Shown here one piece after another: positions 27,163-36,671 of a stretch of DNA of 64,000 nucleotides (the stretch's first letter is position 1; the number at the start of each line of letters is the position of its first letter). The notes below the pieces were generated by a model. It saw only the letters and a list, made by a program, of their open reading frames with translations, did no database searches and was not told where the DNA came from. The DNA comes from TMED69 sp964642505 (GTDB taxonomy: Bacteria > Pseudomonadota > Gammaproteobacteria > Ga0077536): assembly GCA_964642505.1 (NCBI GenBank), contig CAZXQY010000001.1, positions 1 to 64,000 of the forward strand, given 5' to 3'. Made by a program: the position numbers and the translations under genes.

Positions 27163-27989
27163 ATGACAATTGTTCCCTCAAAAATATGATTAGCAGGCCC
27201 AGTCATCTTAAGGTCACCAGCCATGTCGCCGTCCCATTCAATAAGTAAATCACCACCAGTTTGTCTAACATTGACAAACGAGCTAAGTTTTCCCCATTTA
27301 AAACCGATTGCAACAGCAGCACAGGCACCCGTGCCGCATGCTGGAGTCTCGCCAACCCCTCGCTCCCAGACTTTCAGATTTATAAGAGATTCACTGACAA
27401 ACTCACAAAATCCAACATTTACTCCGTTTTGAAAACCCGCCCCACCCTGTATTTTCTTTCCTAACTTTTCAACGTCCGTATCTCCCAACGATTTTACTTC
27501 AACAACGGCGTGCGGGTTTCCCATCGAAACGGCCCCATAGCTTATCTCCTCGCCGTCGGAGTAGAATCTGTATCTATCCAGAGCGACTTTTCCTACAAGA
27601 CCAACTTTTTCTGGAACGAAATTTGGATTACCCATATTAACCCTGACCATATTTTCAGAAAGAACATCTCCATAATAAAGATTACCCCCGATTTCTGCGC
27701 ACGCCCGGTCAGCAATATCGTTTTTCCTGTTCAAATATAAGATAACGCATCGAAGACCATTACCACAGTGATCTGCTAGGGTACCATCAGCATTCACCAC
27801 CTTGTACGAGAAATCTGCCAGTTTACTGTCAGCCTCATCAATTAGGAGTATTTGATCGCAACCGATCCCTATCCGTCTATTAGCAATTCTAATTAACTGA
27901 TCCGATTGAAATTTAAAATTCTCCCCCCTTATATCTATTATTACAAAGTCATTACCAAGACCTTCCATTTTTGTAAATTTGAAAAGCAC
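27159..27989 (-). CDS. dapF: diaminopimelate epimerase
   Basis: Converts LL- to meso-diaminopimelate for lysine and peptidoglycan. The two catalytic cysteines lie in ADHCGNGLRC and TPACGTGACA, and KMEGLGNDFVIID is the N-terminal signature. From GTG 27989 the product is 276 residues (E. coli 274) and begins FKFTKMEGLGNDF-like. The reading from 28058 would overlap mscS by 65 bases and is rejected. A GGAG inside the end of mscS is placed for initiation at this GTG. Confidence 0.96.
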   Translation of the reverse strand: MLFKFTKMEGLGNDFVIIDIRGENFKFQSDQLIRIANRRIGIGCDQILLIDEADSKLADFSYKVVNADGTLADHCGNGLRCVILYLNRKNDIADRACAEIGGNLYYGDVLSENMVRVNMGNPNFVPEKVGLVGKVALDRYRFYSDGEEISYGAVSMGNPHAVVEVKSLGDTDVEKLGKKIQGGAGFQNGVNVGFCEFVSESLINLKVWERGVGETPACGTGACAAVAIGFKWGKLSSFVNVRQTGGDLLIEWDGDMAGDLKMTGPANHIFEGTIVI

Positions 27990-27993
27990 GCCC

Positions 27994-29070
27994 TTATTTC
28001 TCCATACCTGGCCCGTGCAGATGCACGGTAGACGTGGGAAAAGCAGCTTCAGCTTCATTTTGTTCTATAATTTCTAAAATCCTCAACATGATACGATGTT
28101 TGGTTTCGTGAAACTCAACCCAATCGACACTTTTTGTGTAAGCATAGATAAAAATATCAAGAGAAGACGGAGCAAAATTATTTAGGTTAACGATTATGGT
28201 TTGGTCCGAATCGACTTCTGGATGGTTTTTTAACATGTCGCGTAGCTGACTAGTAATATCCGAAACTTTCAAAGCATCTTCATAGCGAACTCCGATAGTC
28301 TGATATATGCGTCTGTTAGTCATTCTAGACGGATTTTTTACTACGATTTGAGTAAACAACGAATTGGGAATGTAAAGCGGCCTTTTGTCAAAAGCCCTTA
28401 TAATGGTCAAGCGCCAACCTATATTCTCGACCACTCCTTCAATTTCCCTATCGGGTGAGCTTACCCAATCTCCTATCGCAAAAGGTCTATCCAGGTGAAT
28501 CATCAATCCACCAAAGAAATTAGCTAGTAGATCTTTTGCCGCAAAACCAACCGCCAATCCACCAACCCCTCCAAACGCTAAAAGTCCCGAGACGCTATAA
28601 CCAAGCGATTGAGCTATAACTAACATTGCAGTGATGGCGACCGACAACCTTAATAGTCTTGCAACCGCGTGAACAGTCGTTTTATCTATCGGTTCTTTTT
28701 TAGCTAGCCGATCGACCAAATATTGTCTTTCTCCTAACTTTACGCATCGTACGACAAACCACGCTAAAATTGCGATCACACTAACATCTAGCACAGATTG
28801 AAAAAAAACAGAACTTCCGAGAGAAGGGTCGCCTGGTATAAAAGATACCGCTACCGAGGCACCTAAAACCCAGATCGCCGCCCTCAACGGACCCTTAGCG
28901 GCATCAATTAAAACATCATCCCAATAGGTTTTTGTTTTCTTAAGTTGGTGATACAAACGACGTAATAGTTTCCTTTGTAAATAATCGATTACGAGAGTGA
29001 AAAATATTACGGCAAAAACCTGATACACCCAAAAGTCTTCAAGAACCAAGGCGGACAACTTTTGAATCAT
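27994..29070 (-). CDS. small-conductance mechanosensitive channel (MscS family)
   Basis: A membrane channel that releases solutes on hypo-osmotic shock. The 358 residues show about five hydrophobic segments before the soluble domain, with the pore helix region LLAFGGVGGLAVGFAAKDLLANFFGGLMI matching MscS TM3 (Ala/Gly packing), followed by the beta domain with IGDWV-S and GVVENIGWRLTIIR. It is closer to the YnaI/YbdG size range than to minimal MscS (286). It lies directly upstream of dapF on the same strand. Confidence 0.92.
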   Translation of the reverse strand: MIQKLSALVLEDFWVYQVFAVIFFTLVIDYLQRKLLRRLYHQLKKTKTYWDDVLIDAAKGPLRAAIWVLGASVAVSFIPGDPSLGSSVFFQSVLDVSVIAILAWFVVRCVKLGERQYLVDRLAKKEPIDKTTVHAVARLLRLSVAITAMLVIAQSLGYSVSGLLAFGGVGGLAVGFAAKDLLANFFGGLMIHLDRPFAIGDWVSSPDREIEGVVENIGWRLTIIRAFDKRPLYIPNSLFTQIVVKNPSRMTNRRIYQTIGVRYEDALKVSDITSQLRDMLKNHPEVDSDQTIIVNLNNFAPSSLDIFIYAYTKSVDWVEFHETKHRIMLRILEIIEQNEAEAAFPTSTVHLHGPGMEK

Positions 29071-29118
29071 AGTATTTTCCCAGCCAACTACTTTCAGAAA
29101 TTGGGTCTTATATTAACA

Positions 29119-30147
29119 TTAAGTCCCGCCGATAGCTTTCAAATTAGCCTTGGCTCTAACCCAATTAGAATCGCGAGATAGGGATAGAGTTTCTCGGGAC
29201 GATTGTTTACTACGCATTTTTTCCAACCTATTGCTTCCCAGGGTTTCAGAGCTTCGTAGAATTTGAGAATCAAGGACCTGTTCTACCCCAGACCTATTAT
29301 TACACAGCAGTAAGCTGTCACAACCAGCTTCCAACGCTATACTAACCCTCTCTACGTATGAATCACTGACCGCCGCTCCCACCATATTTAAGTCATCGCT
29401 AAATATTACTCCATTGAACCCCATTTCTTGTCGGAGAATACGGCCCATCCAAATTTCTGAATAACCGGCTACTCTATCGTCTACCTCGGAATACAGCACG
29501 TGGGCCATCATAATCCCCGCGAGCCCTACCTTCATAATACTCCGGTAAGGTAAAATATCCTTAGACATTATCTTCGTTAACGGCCTATCGTCGACAGGTA
29601 AATCAAAATGGGAATCTTCAACTATTAATCCATGACCCGGGAAATGCTTAGCCACCGCAGACATACCGCATGAGTTTAATGTCTCAACATAAATGGATGC
29701 TAAAACTGAAACGATTTCTGGGTGAGAATGAAAGGCTCTGTTCCCAATTACACTACTTCTATGATCTTTTAGGTCCACCACAGGAGAGAAGCTAAAATCT
29801 ATACCTACGTCCAGGAGCTCACTAGCCATAACCCAGGCATGGTCACGAGCAAGACCTTTGCTCCATTCAGGATTTTTTTCATATTGATCACCAATCAAAG
29901 AAAGGGGTGGCAGCGTAGAAAACCCTTCTTTGAATCTTTGGACTGACCCTCCTTCTTGATCTACTCCTACCAGTAAAGACGGCGACCGGACCGCATGTAT
30001 TTGTCGCACCAAATCCCGCAGTTGATCACAATTTTCAAAGTTTCTACTAAATAAAATAATCCCTCCTACGAACGGATGGTTTACCAACTCTTTCTCTTCA
30101 GATGAAATCTCAAATCCGTCTAAATCAATAAACAAGCGACCACCCAT
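29119..30147 (-). CDS. nagZ: beta-N-acetylhexosaminidase NagZ
   Basis: A cytoplasmic family 3 glycoside hydrolase that removes GlcNAc from anhydro-muropeptides in cell-wall recycling. The catalytic region has VDQEGGSVQRF, the KHFPGHG loop with the acid/base His in the following EDSHFDLP segment, and the nucleophile Asp in FSDDLNMVGA. From ATG 30147 (MGGRLFIDLDG) it has 342 residues, E. coli 341. It follows an L,D-transpeptidase-like gene by about 35 bases. Confidence 0.95.
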   Translation of the reverse strand: MGGRLFIDLDGFEISSEEKELVNHPFVGGIILFSRNFENCDQLRDLVRQIHAVRSPSLLVGVDQEGGSVQRFKEGFSTLPPLSLIGDQYEKNPEWSKGLARDHAWVMASELLDVGIDFSFSPVVDLKDHRSSVIGNRAFHSHPEIVSVLASIYVETLNSCGMSAVAKHFPGHGLIVEDSHFDLPVDDRPLTKIMSKDILPYRSIMKVGLAGIMMAHVLYSEVDDRVAGYSEIWMGRILRQEMGFNGVIFSDDLNMVGAAVSDSYVERVSIALEAGCDSLLLCNNRSGVEQVLDSQILRSSETLGSNRLEKMRSKQSSRETLSLSRDSNWVRAKANLKAIGGT

Positions 30148-30182
30148 TATTTTTGAACTCTCAATAGAAACCACCCGTCATA

Positions 30183-30671
30183 TTAATCTATTATTTGCAC
30201 TAGCGTACCGATTTCTACTAAGTCGAAAAGCTCGATAACATCTTTGTTGTTCATCCTGACGCACCCTGCTGATCCCGCTACACCAAGTGGAATAGAGTCT
30301 GGGCAACCGTGGATATAGATATACCTAGATTTAGTGTCGACTCGGCCACCTTTGTTAAACCCATCTTCCAAACCGGTCAGCCAAAGTATACGAGTTAAAA
30401 TCCAATCCCTATTAGGATTTTTCTGAGCCAATTCCTCTGAGTATAGTTCATCCGTAACCCTACGACCGACAAAAACAGTATTGACTGCCAGGCCATCTCC
30501 TATTTTTTCAATAACGGCATGGAGTCCTAGCGGAGTACAACCAGTATCAAGCTCTTGGCCCGGGCCATTAAACGCAGTAGAGACAGAATACTGGAAGTTC
30601 CCCGCAGATGTTTTACAATTAAGTAATTGTAACGAAAGGTCGATAATGATACTTGATTTTTCTCCCGACAT
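30183..30671 (-). CDS. L,D-transpeptidase-like protein (YkuD domain), no signal peptide seen
   Basis: A 162-residue YkuD-fold protein with the catalytic motif intact: HG at 121-122 and SAGCVRM with Cys137 and Arg139. Family members form 3-3 peptidoglycan crosslinks or attach lipoproteins, or cut such bonds. The N-terminus (MSGEKSSIIIDLS) has no signal peptide or membrane helix, although peptidoglycan enzymes of this family normally act in the periplasm. The gene is directly upstream of nagZ on the same strand, so a cytoplasmic role in muropeptide recycling is a possibility. That is inference. Confidence 0.85.
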   Translation of the reverse strand: MSGEKSSIIIDLSLQLLNCKTSAGNFQYSVSTAFNGPGQELDTGCTPLGLHAVIEKIGDGLAVNTVFVGRRVTDELYSEELAQKNPNRDWILTRILWLTGLEDGFNKGGRVDTKSRYIYIHGCPDSIPLGVAGSAGCVRMNNKDVIELFDLVEIGTLVQIID

Positions 30672-30716
30672 CTTAATTCTTCAATTTGATTAACGGCATT
30701 AGTCTAAACGATCTGC

Positions 30717-32051
30717 TCATCTTCCGAAAAAACCGATACACTCAAAGTGGGAAGTCTGCGGAAACATGTCAAGAACCCCTACTTCACTTAGTTTAAAGCC
30801 GTGCACCTGGGCCAATATCCCCGCATCTCGAGAAAAAGTGATCGGGTTGCAAGAGACGTAGAGTAGTCCCTCAATTTTTCGGAAATCCATATTTTCAAAC
30901 ACCGCTCTCGCGCCACTGCGAGGTGGGTCTAGCAATATTTTGTTCGCGTCGCTAATATCAACGGACTTCAATTCGGAGATATTCTCCAAATCAATGGATC
31001 TGAATGAACAGTTACTTAATTTATTTAGATCTGCGTTCATTTCAGCTCTGCGAACCATCCTTCCATCAATCTCAAAACCAATAACTTTCGCACCTCGAGC
31101 GGCCATTACTAGAGAGAAATTTCCTATACCACAATAAAGGTCTAGTATCTGATCTCCTCTCTCGGGGTGCAGACATTCTAATACTTTTTGTACCATAGCT
31201 TCATTTACTTTTGAATTAATCTGGGTGAAATCAGTCGGTGCGAAATTCATGACAACATCACCCAAATTGTAAGACAAAGATTTAGGTTTTTCTTCAATTG
31301 CAGATATTGTGTCTATCCCATCACTCTGAAGGTAAAACTCCAACTTGTGTTTACGTCCGAAGCGCTTCAAGACAGATAAGTCTTCCAAATTCATAGGAGC
31401 TAGATGTCTGATAATAATCGCCACCACGTCCTTGGTGATCGCTACTTCCAATTGTGGTATTTGGTTCGCAATACTTAACCCCTGTATAAGTATTCTGAGC
31501 TGCATTATTTTTTTTCCAACCCGCGGATCTAAAATCTCACACTCTGTCGAATCCGTAACGAAACCTTTAGATTTCTCCCTGAAACCCACAACCACACCGC
31601 TTTTTCCGTTTACCCACTTCACACCTAGGCGCGCTTTTTTTCTGTAGCCCCATTGCTCACTAACGATCGGGTGAAATATAATATTCGGTGTAATACCAGC
31701 CTGACGTTTAAGCATTTCCAGCAGAACATTTTGTTTATGAGATAGCTGAGCTTTCTCGTCCATATGTTGCAGACTACAACCTCCACAAACCCCGAAATGG
31801 CTACATCGAGCCACAACTCTCTTCTCGCTACTCACTAAAATTTGGACAGTTTCAGCCTCGTCAAACTTTGATCTTTTTTTTACAATTTTAGCTAATACCC
31901 GTTCACCTGGTAACGCACCATGAACAAAGACGGTCTTTCCGTTCCTTTTCCCAACACCGCGGCCTTCATGAGAGAGATCTAATATATCTAATTGGAAATA
32001 TCCACCTTTTTGAGGAACTTTACACTCAGAATATTTCAATTGGAATTCCAC
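30717..32051 (-). CDS. rlmD: 23S rRNA (uracil-1939-C5)-methyltransferase RlmD
   Basis: Makes m5U1939 in 23S rRNA. An N-terminal TRAM domain (about 15-75) precedes the four iron-sulfur cysteines (C83, C89, C92, C171; motif CSHFGVCGGC). The SAM motif is ILDLYCGIGNFSLVMA, and the catalytic cysteine is in LLYVSCNPITFSRD. The 444 residues match RlmD rather than TrmA or RlmC. The start is GTG 32051, overlapping the upstream exonuclease gene by 16 bases. Confidence 0.95.
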   Translation of the reverse strand: MEFQLKYSECKVPQKGGYFQLDILDLSHEGRGVGKRNGKTVFVHGALPGERVLAKIVKKRSKFDEAETVQILVSSEKRVVARCSHFGVCGGCSLQHMDEKAQLSHKQNVLLEMLKRQAGITPNIIFHPIVSEQWGYRKKARLGVKWVNGKSGVVVGFREKSKGFVTDSTECEILDPRVGKKIMQLRILIQGLSIANQIPQLEVAITKDVVAIIIRHLAPMNLEDLSVLKRFGRKHKLEFYLQSDGIDTISAIEEKPKSLSYNLGDVVMNFAPTDFTQINSKVNEAMVQKVLECLHPERGDQILDLYCGIGNFSLVMAARGAKVIGFEIDGRMVRRAEMNADLNKLSNCSFRSIDLENISELKSVDISDANKILLDPPRSGARAVFENMDFRKIEGLLYVSCNPITFSRDAGILAQVHGFKLSEVGVLDMFPQTSHFECIGFFGR

Positions 32052-32815
32052 TCTGTTAAAAACTCGTAAAAATGATTCTTCTCTGAGGTTTCTAAAAACG
32101 ATTTTGTTACACCGACTTCTTCTTCAAATCTATTTTGATCGATCCGACCTCTCATAAGTTCAAAACGCAAATACACCAGCCAGGTATTCAGAACATCTGT
32201 TTCACAATAATTCCGAATACCGGCTATATCTCCACTAGCATATCTACCATAAACATCAGATCCAGAAATCCCAGTCTTACCAGGAAAGGCCATCAAAGAA
32301 GCAATGTCGTCCAAAGAGGCAAAGGCTCGCGGCTGATACCCGGCGAGCACGTCCATCAAATCTAAGTGCCTCCGATGATAGCGAGACAAGTAGTTATCAA
32401 ATCGGAAAGATTTTTCTTCAGTCCCGTCTTCCCAATACCTAAAACAAACTACCTTATTCAACATCGCTCGGTAGTGCAGGACAGGAAGATCAAAACCACT
32501 ACCGTTCCAAGAAACTAGAGTCGGAGTATATTTATCCAACCCATCAAAGAACCTTTGAATAATATCGGACTCGGAGGACGCTTCCTCTCCCAGAGACCAA
32601 ACTAGGAATTTTTCGTGATTTCTGATCGCCACGGAAATAGCAACTACTTTTTGCAAATGATGCCGAATGAAATCGGAAGCACCTTTTGTTTCCTGACGTC
32701 TCTTGGTTAGCATTGCAAGAGCGACTTCCGAATCAGTCAAGTCACCAAAGTCCCAAATCTTTCGGGCACCCTGCGTATCAGGAATAGTCTCTATATCAAA
32801 TACTAGGACATTCAT
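32036..32815 (-). CDS. predicted 3'-5' exonuclease related to the PolB exonuclease domain
   Basis: A stand-alone DnaQ-like (DEDD) nuclease. ExoI is VFDIETIPD near the N-terminus (Asp/Glu), ExoII is VSWNGSGFDLPVL (Asp), and ExoIII is near NYCETDVLNTW with the last Asp, followed by a short C-terminal helical tail. At 259 residues it matches the small family of predicted exonucleases resembling the proofreading domain of PolB, without a polymerase. The substrate is unknown; it overlaps rlmD and is likely cotranscribed with it. Confidence 0.88.
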   Translation of the reverse strand: MNVLVFDIETIPDTQGARKIWDFGDLTDSEVALAMLTKRRQETKGASDFIRHHLQKVVAISVAIRNHEKFLVWSLGEEASSESDIIQRFFDGLDKYTPTLVSWNGSGFDLPVLHYRAMLNKVVCFRYWEDGTEEKSFRFDNYLSRYHRRHLDLMDVLAGYQPRAFASLDDIASLMAFPGKTGISGSDVYGRYASGDIAGIRNYCETDVLNTWLVYLRFELMRGRIDQNRFEEEVGVTKSFLETSEKNHFYEFLTEWNSN

Positions 32816-32947
32816 AATTTCATTTTACTCGAATGGAAGCTCCCAGAGACAAGAGCTAAACTCTTGATTTTTGCTAGCATTGACCGGCGAATAAAAAAAC
32901 CACTTTAAACGTAACTACCAGCCACTTGGAAAATTTTACTTCTGAGC

Positions 32948-33532
32948 TCAGAAATGAAATCCAAGCAAAACAGCATGGAAATTAATACCTGGGTTATCGT
33001 CACCCAAACTCGCGTTTGACAGGTGCTGAAATCGATACGTTAATTCATACTTAGAATCCGGTCCGAATCGAAAGCCCAACCCGAAATGGCTACCAAACGC
33101 AAAAGGGATATCAAAATTTTCATCCCCTATCCCATCCTCTGTATGAAAATGGGCACCAAGACCAATCTCCGCAAAGGGAACGAACCCCGATACTTTCTTT
33201 TGAAACCTAAAAACCGGAGTTAGCCCAAAATCCACAAGAGAATCTGTGCTAGTTCTTCCGTTCTCACCATCCCAGTAGGAAATGGAAAACTCCAGATAAG
33301 TTACGCCCTCCCAATTCTCCGTTTGAACTAAAGGTTTGCCGAAATTAAAACGTAAAGAACCGCCTAACCTATCCGCCTCCGCATCTCCTTCCGCAGTTCC
33401 TCCCTCAAGAAAAACCGAATATTTCTTCACAGGATCCGAAATCTTGTGGGACTCAAACGCATAGGATTGCCCTGGTAAAGACACGACTACCAATCCGACT
33501 AGAACAGAAAGGAACTTGATTCTTGACATCAT
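32948..33532 (-). CDS. pagL: lipid A 3-O-deacylase (PagL family)
   Basis: An outer-membrane beta-barrel acyloxyacyl hydrolase that removes the 3-O acyl chain of lipid A. It has a signal peptide with a likely cut after SYA (residue 25), alternating amphipathic strands, catalytic His170 and Ser172 in RFQHLSNAS, the nearby NPGIN motif, and a C-terminal aromatic Phe as in outer-membrane barrels. The length of 194 is typical. It stands alone, with 132 untranslated bases after it and 44 before it. Regulation by PhoPQ, known in Salmonella, cannot be seen here. Confidence 0.88.
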   Translation of the reverse strand: MMSRIKFLSVLVGLVVVSLPGQSYAFESHKISDPVKKYSVFLEGGTAEGDAEADRLGGSLRFNFGKPLVQTENWEGVTYLEFSISYWDGENGRTSTDSLVDFGLTPVFRFQKKVSGFVPFAEIGLGAHFHTEDGIGDENFDIPFAFGSHFGLGFRFGPDSKYELTYRFQHLSNASLGDDNPGINFHAVLLGFHF

Positions 33533-33576
33533 CTTGCTCGCTCCACAGAGATTGAAGATTTAATTACCGTAAAGAA

Positions 33577-34083
33577 TTATGCATAAAGGTTCAAGTGACT
33601 CACACCTAACTTGACGCTTTTTAGTGCCAAGCTATAAATAAACGCATCTTCTCTTCCGCCTTCGGATGGATAATAATCTCTACGTCGTCCCACCTGTTTA
33701 AAACCAAGTCCTGTGTATAGATTGATTGCGGCGATATTGGACACTCGAACCTCCAGGTAAATCGATCCAGCTTTATTTGCATGAGCTTCTCTAATTTCGT
33801 TTTCTATCAAACGGGTCGCGCAGCCTGACCTTCTAAAATCGGGGCCAATGCAAATATTCAAAACATGAACTTCGTCCACAACATTAGCGACGATACAATA
33901 GCCCGCTACTCTAGCTTCTACTTCTACTACACGACATTTATAGCCTGCAGCTAAACAGTCTAAAAATATTCTATTGGACCAGGGAAATCTGTACGAAGAA
34001 CTCTCTATCAAAGCAACAGCAGATAGATCGACACCCCTAAGTTCTCTGATCATCATCCCTTCGGATTTCAATACAGCACTCAT
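33577..34083 (-). CDS. rimI: ribosomal protein S18 alanine N-acetyltransferase RimI
   Basis: A GNAT-fold acetyltransferase that acetylates the N-terminus of S18. The acetyl-CoA loop is GPDFRRSGCATRLIE (R/QxxGxG/A) and the C-terminal NIAAINLYTGLGFKQVGRRRDYYP is the RimI signature. The protein is 168 residues; the ATG at 34083 overlaps the glycosylase stop by 4 bases, although a start at the MM near residue 10 would fit the family length slightly better. Confidence 0.92.
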   Translation of the reverse strand: MSAVLKSEGMMIRELRGVDLSAVALIESSSYRFPWSNRIFLDCLAAGYKCRVVEVEARVAGYCIVANVVDEVHVLNICIGPDFRRSGCATRLIENEIREAHANKAGSIYLEVRVSNIAAINLYTGLGFKQVGRRRDYYPSEGGREDAFIYSLALKSVKLGVSHLNLYA

Positions 34084-34748
34084 TCTAAATGTTTCTCAAC
34101 CATTTTTTTAAATAACCTTAAGTCCAACCAACTCTTTGCCTTTTCCCGTGGTGATCTCAACAAATAAGCGGGATGATAAGTTACAATAATAGGCACAGAT
34201 GTAATACTATCATAGTGTACCCTGCCTCTCAGCTTGGCTAAAGATTCATTACAATTCAACAGGGTGTGCGCCGCTACCCTTCCTAGTACAAGTATCGCTT
34301 TTGGAGAAATAAGCTCAATTTGTTTTAGCAGGAAATTGAGGCAAAGATTAACTTCTAATTTTTCAGGGTTTCTATTATCGGGTGGTCTACACTTTACTAC
34401 GTTGGCGATATAGACTTCTTTAGGGTCCGTGCCACAAACCTCTAACATCTGATCAAGTAGGAGACCCGCCTTCCCGACAAACGGTACCCCTTGCTTGTCC
34501 TCCTCCGCTCCTGGAGCTTCTCCTACTATCAGAAGTTCAGCATCCCGAGAACCTTTTCCAAAAACGACACGACTCCTAGTTTCATGAAGAACGCACTGCC
34601 TACATATTTCAACCTCGGCTTCTATTTTTTTCCACGCATCGTTTTTCTTAATGGAACGATCACAATCGTCTACCGATACCCTTTTTTCCCGAAGTTCCCA
34701 CAGCCTAATTCCTATTTTTTTTAAAGTTTCTCTTTGATTCCGAGTCAA
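34080..34748 (-). CDS. uracil-DNA glycosylase, family 4 (iron-sulfur)
   Basis: A base-excision repair glycosylase that removes uracil from DNA. Iron-sulfur cysteines are C49, C52 (CRQC), C120 (KCRPPDNRNPE) and C136. Motif A is GEAPGAEEDKQG and motif B is YHPAYLLRSP. The 222 residues place it with type 4 UDGs rather than E. coli Ung (family 1). An N-terminal extension of about 40 residues precedes the core, as in many proteobacterial members that were once called phage SPO1 polymerase-like. It is coupled to rimI by a 4-base overlap. Confidence 0.93.
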   Translation of the reverse strand: MTRNQRETLKKIGIRLWELREKRVSVDDCDRSIKKNDAWKKIEAEVEICRQCVLHETRSRVVFGKGSRDAELLIVGEAPGAEEDKQGVPFVGKAGLLLDQMLEVCGTDPKEVYIANVVKCRPPDNRNPEKLEVNLCLNFLLKQIELISPKAILVLGRVAAHTLLNCNESLAKLRGRVHYDSITSVPIIVTYHPAYLLRSPREKAKSWLDLRLFKKMVEKHLE

Positions 34749-34777
34749 AGCTAATCACCCGTTAAAAATTTTTTGCT

Positions 34778-35557
34778 TTACTCACGCACTTTCTTAATTA
34801 GGAAGTACCACAGCCGTTTTATCATTCCACTTAAAAGGTATCCCCAAAAACAAAACAATAAGACACTTGCTGGTTCAAGAGATATCAGGACGTAAACTAG
34901 GACGATAGACAAAATCGCCACGAAAGGAACCTTACCCTGCAGATCGAAGTCTTTAAAACTCAAGTAAGGAACTTCGCTGACCATTAGAAGTGCCGCGACG
35001 CCTACACTAACCGCACAAAACATGGACCAAGCAATAGATTCTTGAAGTTCAAAACCAACCCCTACCCAAACTGTTGCCGCCACTAGGGCGGCTCCAGCTG
35101 GACTCGGCAACCCTAGAAAGAATCGAGGATTATCATCTTCTCCGCTATTAGCGTTAAATCTAGCTAACCTCAGCGCGACCGAAGCAGCATAAACAAAAGA
35201 TATAAGCCAGCCTATCTTACCGAAATTGAAAAGTGTCCACTCATACATAATTAAAGCGGGCGCAAGACCGAAAGAAACCATGTCCGCCAAACTATCGTAT
35301 TGAGCACCAAAGTGACTTTGAGTATTAGTGAGCCGAGCGACCCTTCCATCTATTCCGTCAAACACCATAGCGATGAAAATAGCGACAGCAGCTACTTCGA
35401 AACGCCCATTGATAGCAGCAACGATTCCATAAAAACCAGAAAACAGAGCACTGGTAGTCAATAAATTCGGAAGTAAATAAATACCAGATCTGAGCCGTCG
35501 ATTATCTCGCCCTTTTTCTTCTCCCTCAGGACGTTTTCCGGAATGAGCCAATCTCAT
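34778..35557 (-). CDS. pssA: CDP-diacylglycerol-serine O-phosphatidyltransferase
   Basis: Makes phosphatidylserine, the precursor of phosphatidylethanolamine. It is the integral-membrane CDP-alcohol transferase type, with the signature DGIDGRVARLTNTQSHFGAQ then YDSLADM (DGxxAR...GxxxDxxxD). About seven or eight hydrophobic segments cover its 259 residues. It follows ilvC, a linkage seen in Pseudomonas and relatives. This type differs from E. coli PssA, which is a phospholipase D family enzyme. Confidence 0.94.
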   Translation of the reverse strand: MRLAHSGKRPEGEEKGRDNRRLRSGIYLLPNLLTTSALFSGFYGIVAAINGRFEVAAVAIFIAMVFDGIDGRVARLTNTQSHFGAQYDSLADMVSFGLAPALIMYEWTLFNFGKIGWLISFVYAASVALRLARFNANSGEDDNPRFFLGLPSPAGAALVAATVWVGVGFELQESIAWSMFCAVSVGVAALLMVSEVPYLSFKDFDLQGKVPFVAILSIVLVYVLISLEPASVLLFCFWGYLLSGMIKRLWYFLIKKVRE

Positions 35558-35596
35558 ACTAAGTTTTCCAATTTATAAACTAGTCTCGGGTTTTAA

Positions 35597-36619
35597 TTAA
35601 TTTCTATCTTTATCTACTAACTTACTTTCACCTATCCAGGGCATCATCCCTCTTAGTCGAGCACCAACCGCCTCTATATCATGGTCTCGAGCCAGACGTC
35701 TTTTTGCTTTTAACACAGCTGTCCCACTTCGATTTTCAGAGATCCATTCCCTCGCAAATTCTCCATTTTGAATTTCTCCAAGTATTTCCCTCATAGTCTC
35801 CTTAGTATGCTCATTAACTATTCTTGGACCTCTGGTAAAATCTCCGTACTCTGCAGTATTTGAAATGGAGTAGCGCATATCTGATATCCCACCTTCATAA
35901 ATAAGATCCACTATCAGCTTTACTTCATGCAAACATTCAAAATACGCCATTTCGGGAGCATAGCCAGCTTCCACGAGAGTTTCGAAGCCCGCCTGAATTA
36001 AGGCGGTTATACCCCCGCAGAGCACGGTCTGTTCACCAAATAAATCGGTCTCCGTCTCCTCTTTAAAGGTTGTTTCGATTATACCCGCTCGGCCACCTCC
36101 ATTGCCTACGGCATAGGACAAAGCAATATCGCGGGCATTCCCCGACGCGTCCTGGCTGACCGCTATGAGGCTGGGAACACCTCCGCCTTGCCGATAGGTC
36201 GATCGTACCAAATGCCCGGGCCCTTTAGGTGCGATCATAATGACATCAAGATCTTGGCGCGGAACAATTTGCCCAAAATGGATGTTAAAACCGTGCGCAA
36301 AAGCCAAAATAGCTCCGTCTTTGATATTATTCCCAATACTTTCATGATACAGATCTGCTTGAGTTTCGTCTGGTGCTAACACCATAACCAAATCAGCCTG
36401 ACTTACCGCTTTTTCTATGGGCATAACTTTGAGACCCGAACTCTCAGCCTTAGGCCAAGAACTTGAATTCTCCCTGAGGCCTACAATAACATCAACCCCA
36501 GAATCTTTCAGATTGTTGGCGTGCGCATGACCCTGTGAGCCATATCCAACAATAGCTACATTTTTAGATTTTATGAGAGATAAGTCTGCATCTTTATCAT
36601 AGTAAATATTTAAAGCCAT
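35597..36619 (-). CDS. ilvC: ketol-acid reductoisomerase (class I)
   Basis: Second step of isoleucine, valine and leucine synthesis: isomerises and reduces acetolactate with NADPH and Mg. The N-terminal Rossmann domain has VAIVGYGSQGHAHANNLKDSG and a LRENSSSW loop whose Arg/Ser suit NADPH. The C-terminal knotted domain has metal ligands near DLFGEQTVLCGG and HEVKLIVDLIYEGG. From ATG 36619 (MALNIYYDKDAD) the enzyme is 340 residues, the short class I form. It follows ilvN by about 50 bases. Confidence 0.97.
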   Translation of the reverse strand: MALNIYYDKDADLSLIKSKNVAIVGYGSQGHAHANNLKDSGVDVIVGLRENSSSWPKAESSGLKVMPIEKAVSQADLVMVLAPDETQADLYHESIGNNIKDGAILAFAHGFNIHFGQIVPRQDLDVIMIAPKGPGHLVRSTYRQGGGVPSLIAVSQDASGNARDIALSYAVGNGGGRAGIIETTFKEETETDLFGEQTVLCGGITALIQAGFETLVEAGYAPEMAYFECLHEVKLIVDLIYEGGISDMRYSISNTAEYGDFTRGPRIVNEHTKETMREILGEIQNGEFAREWISENRSGTAVLKAKRRLARDHDIEAVGARLRGMMPWIGESKLVDKDRN

Positions 36620-36671
36620 TAAATTTTCCAATTTTGTATCTTTAATTTTAGAATACCTTCTTCAAAACGTC

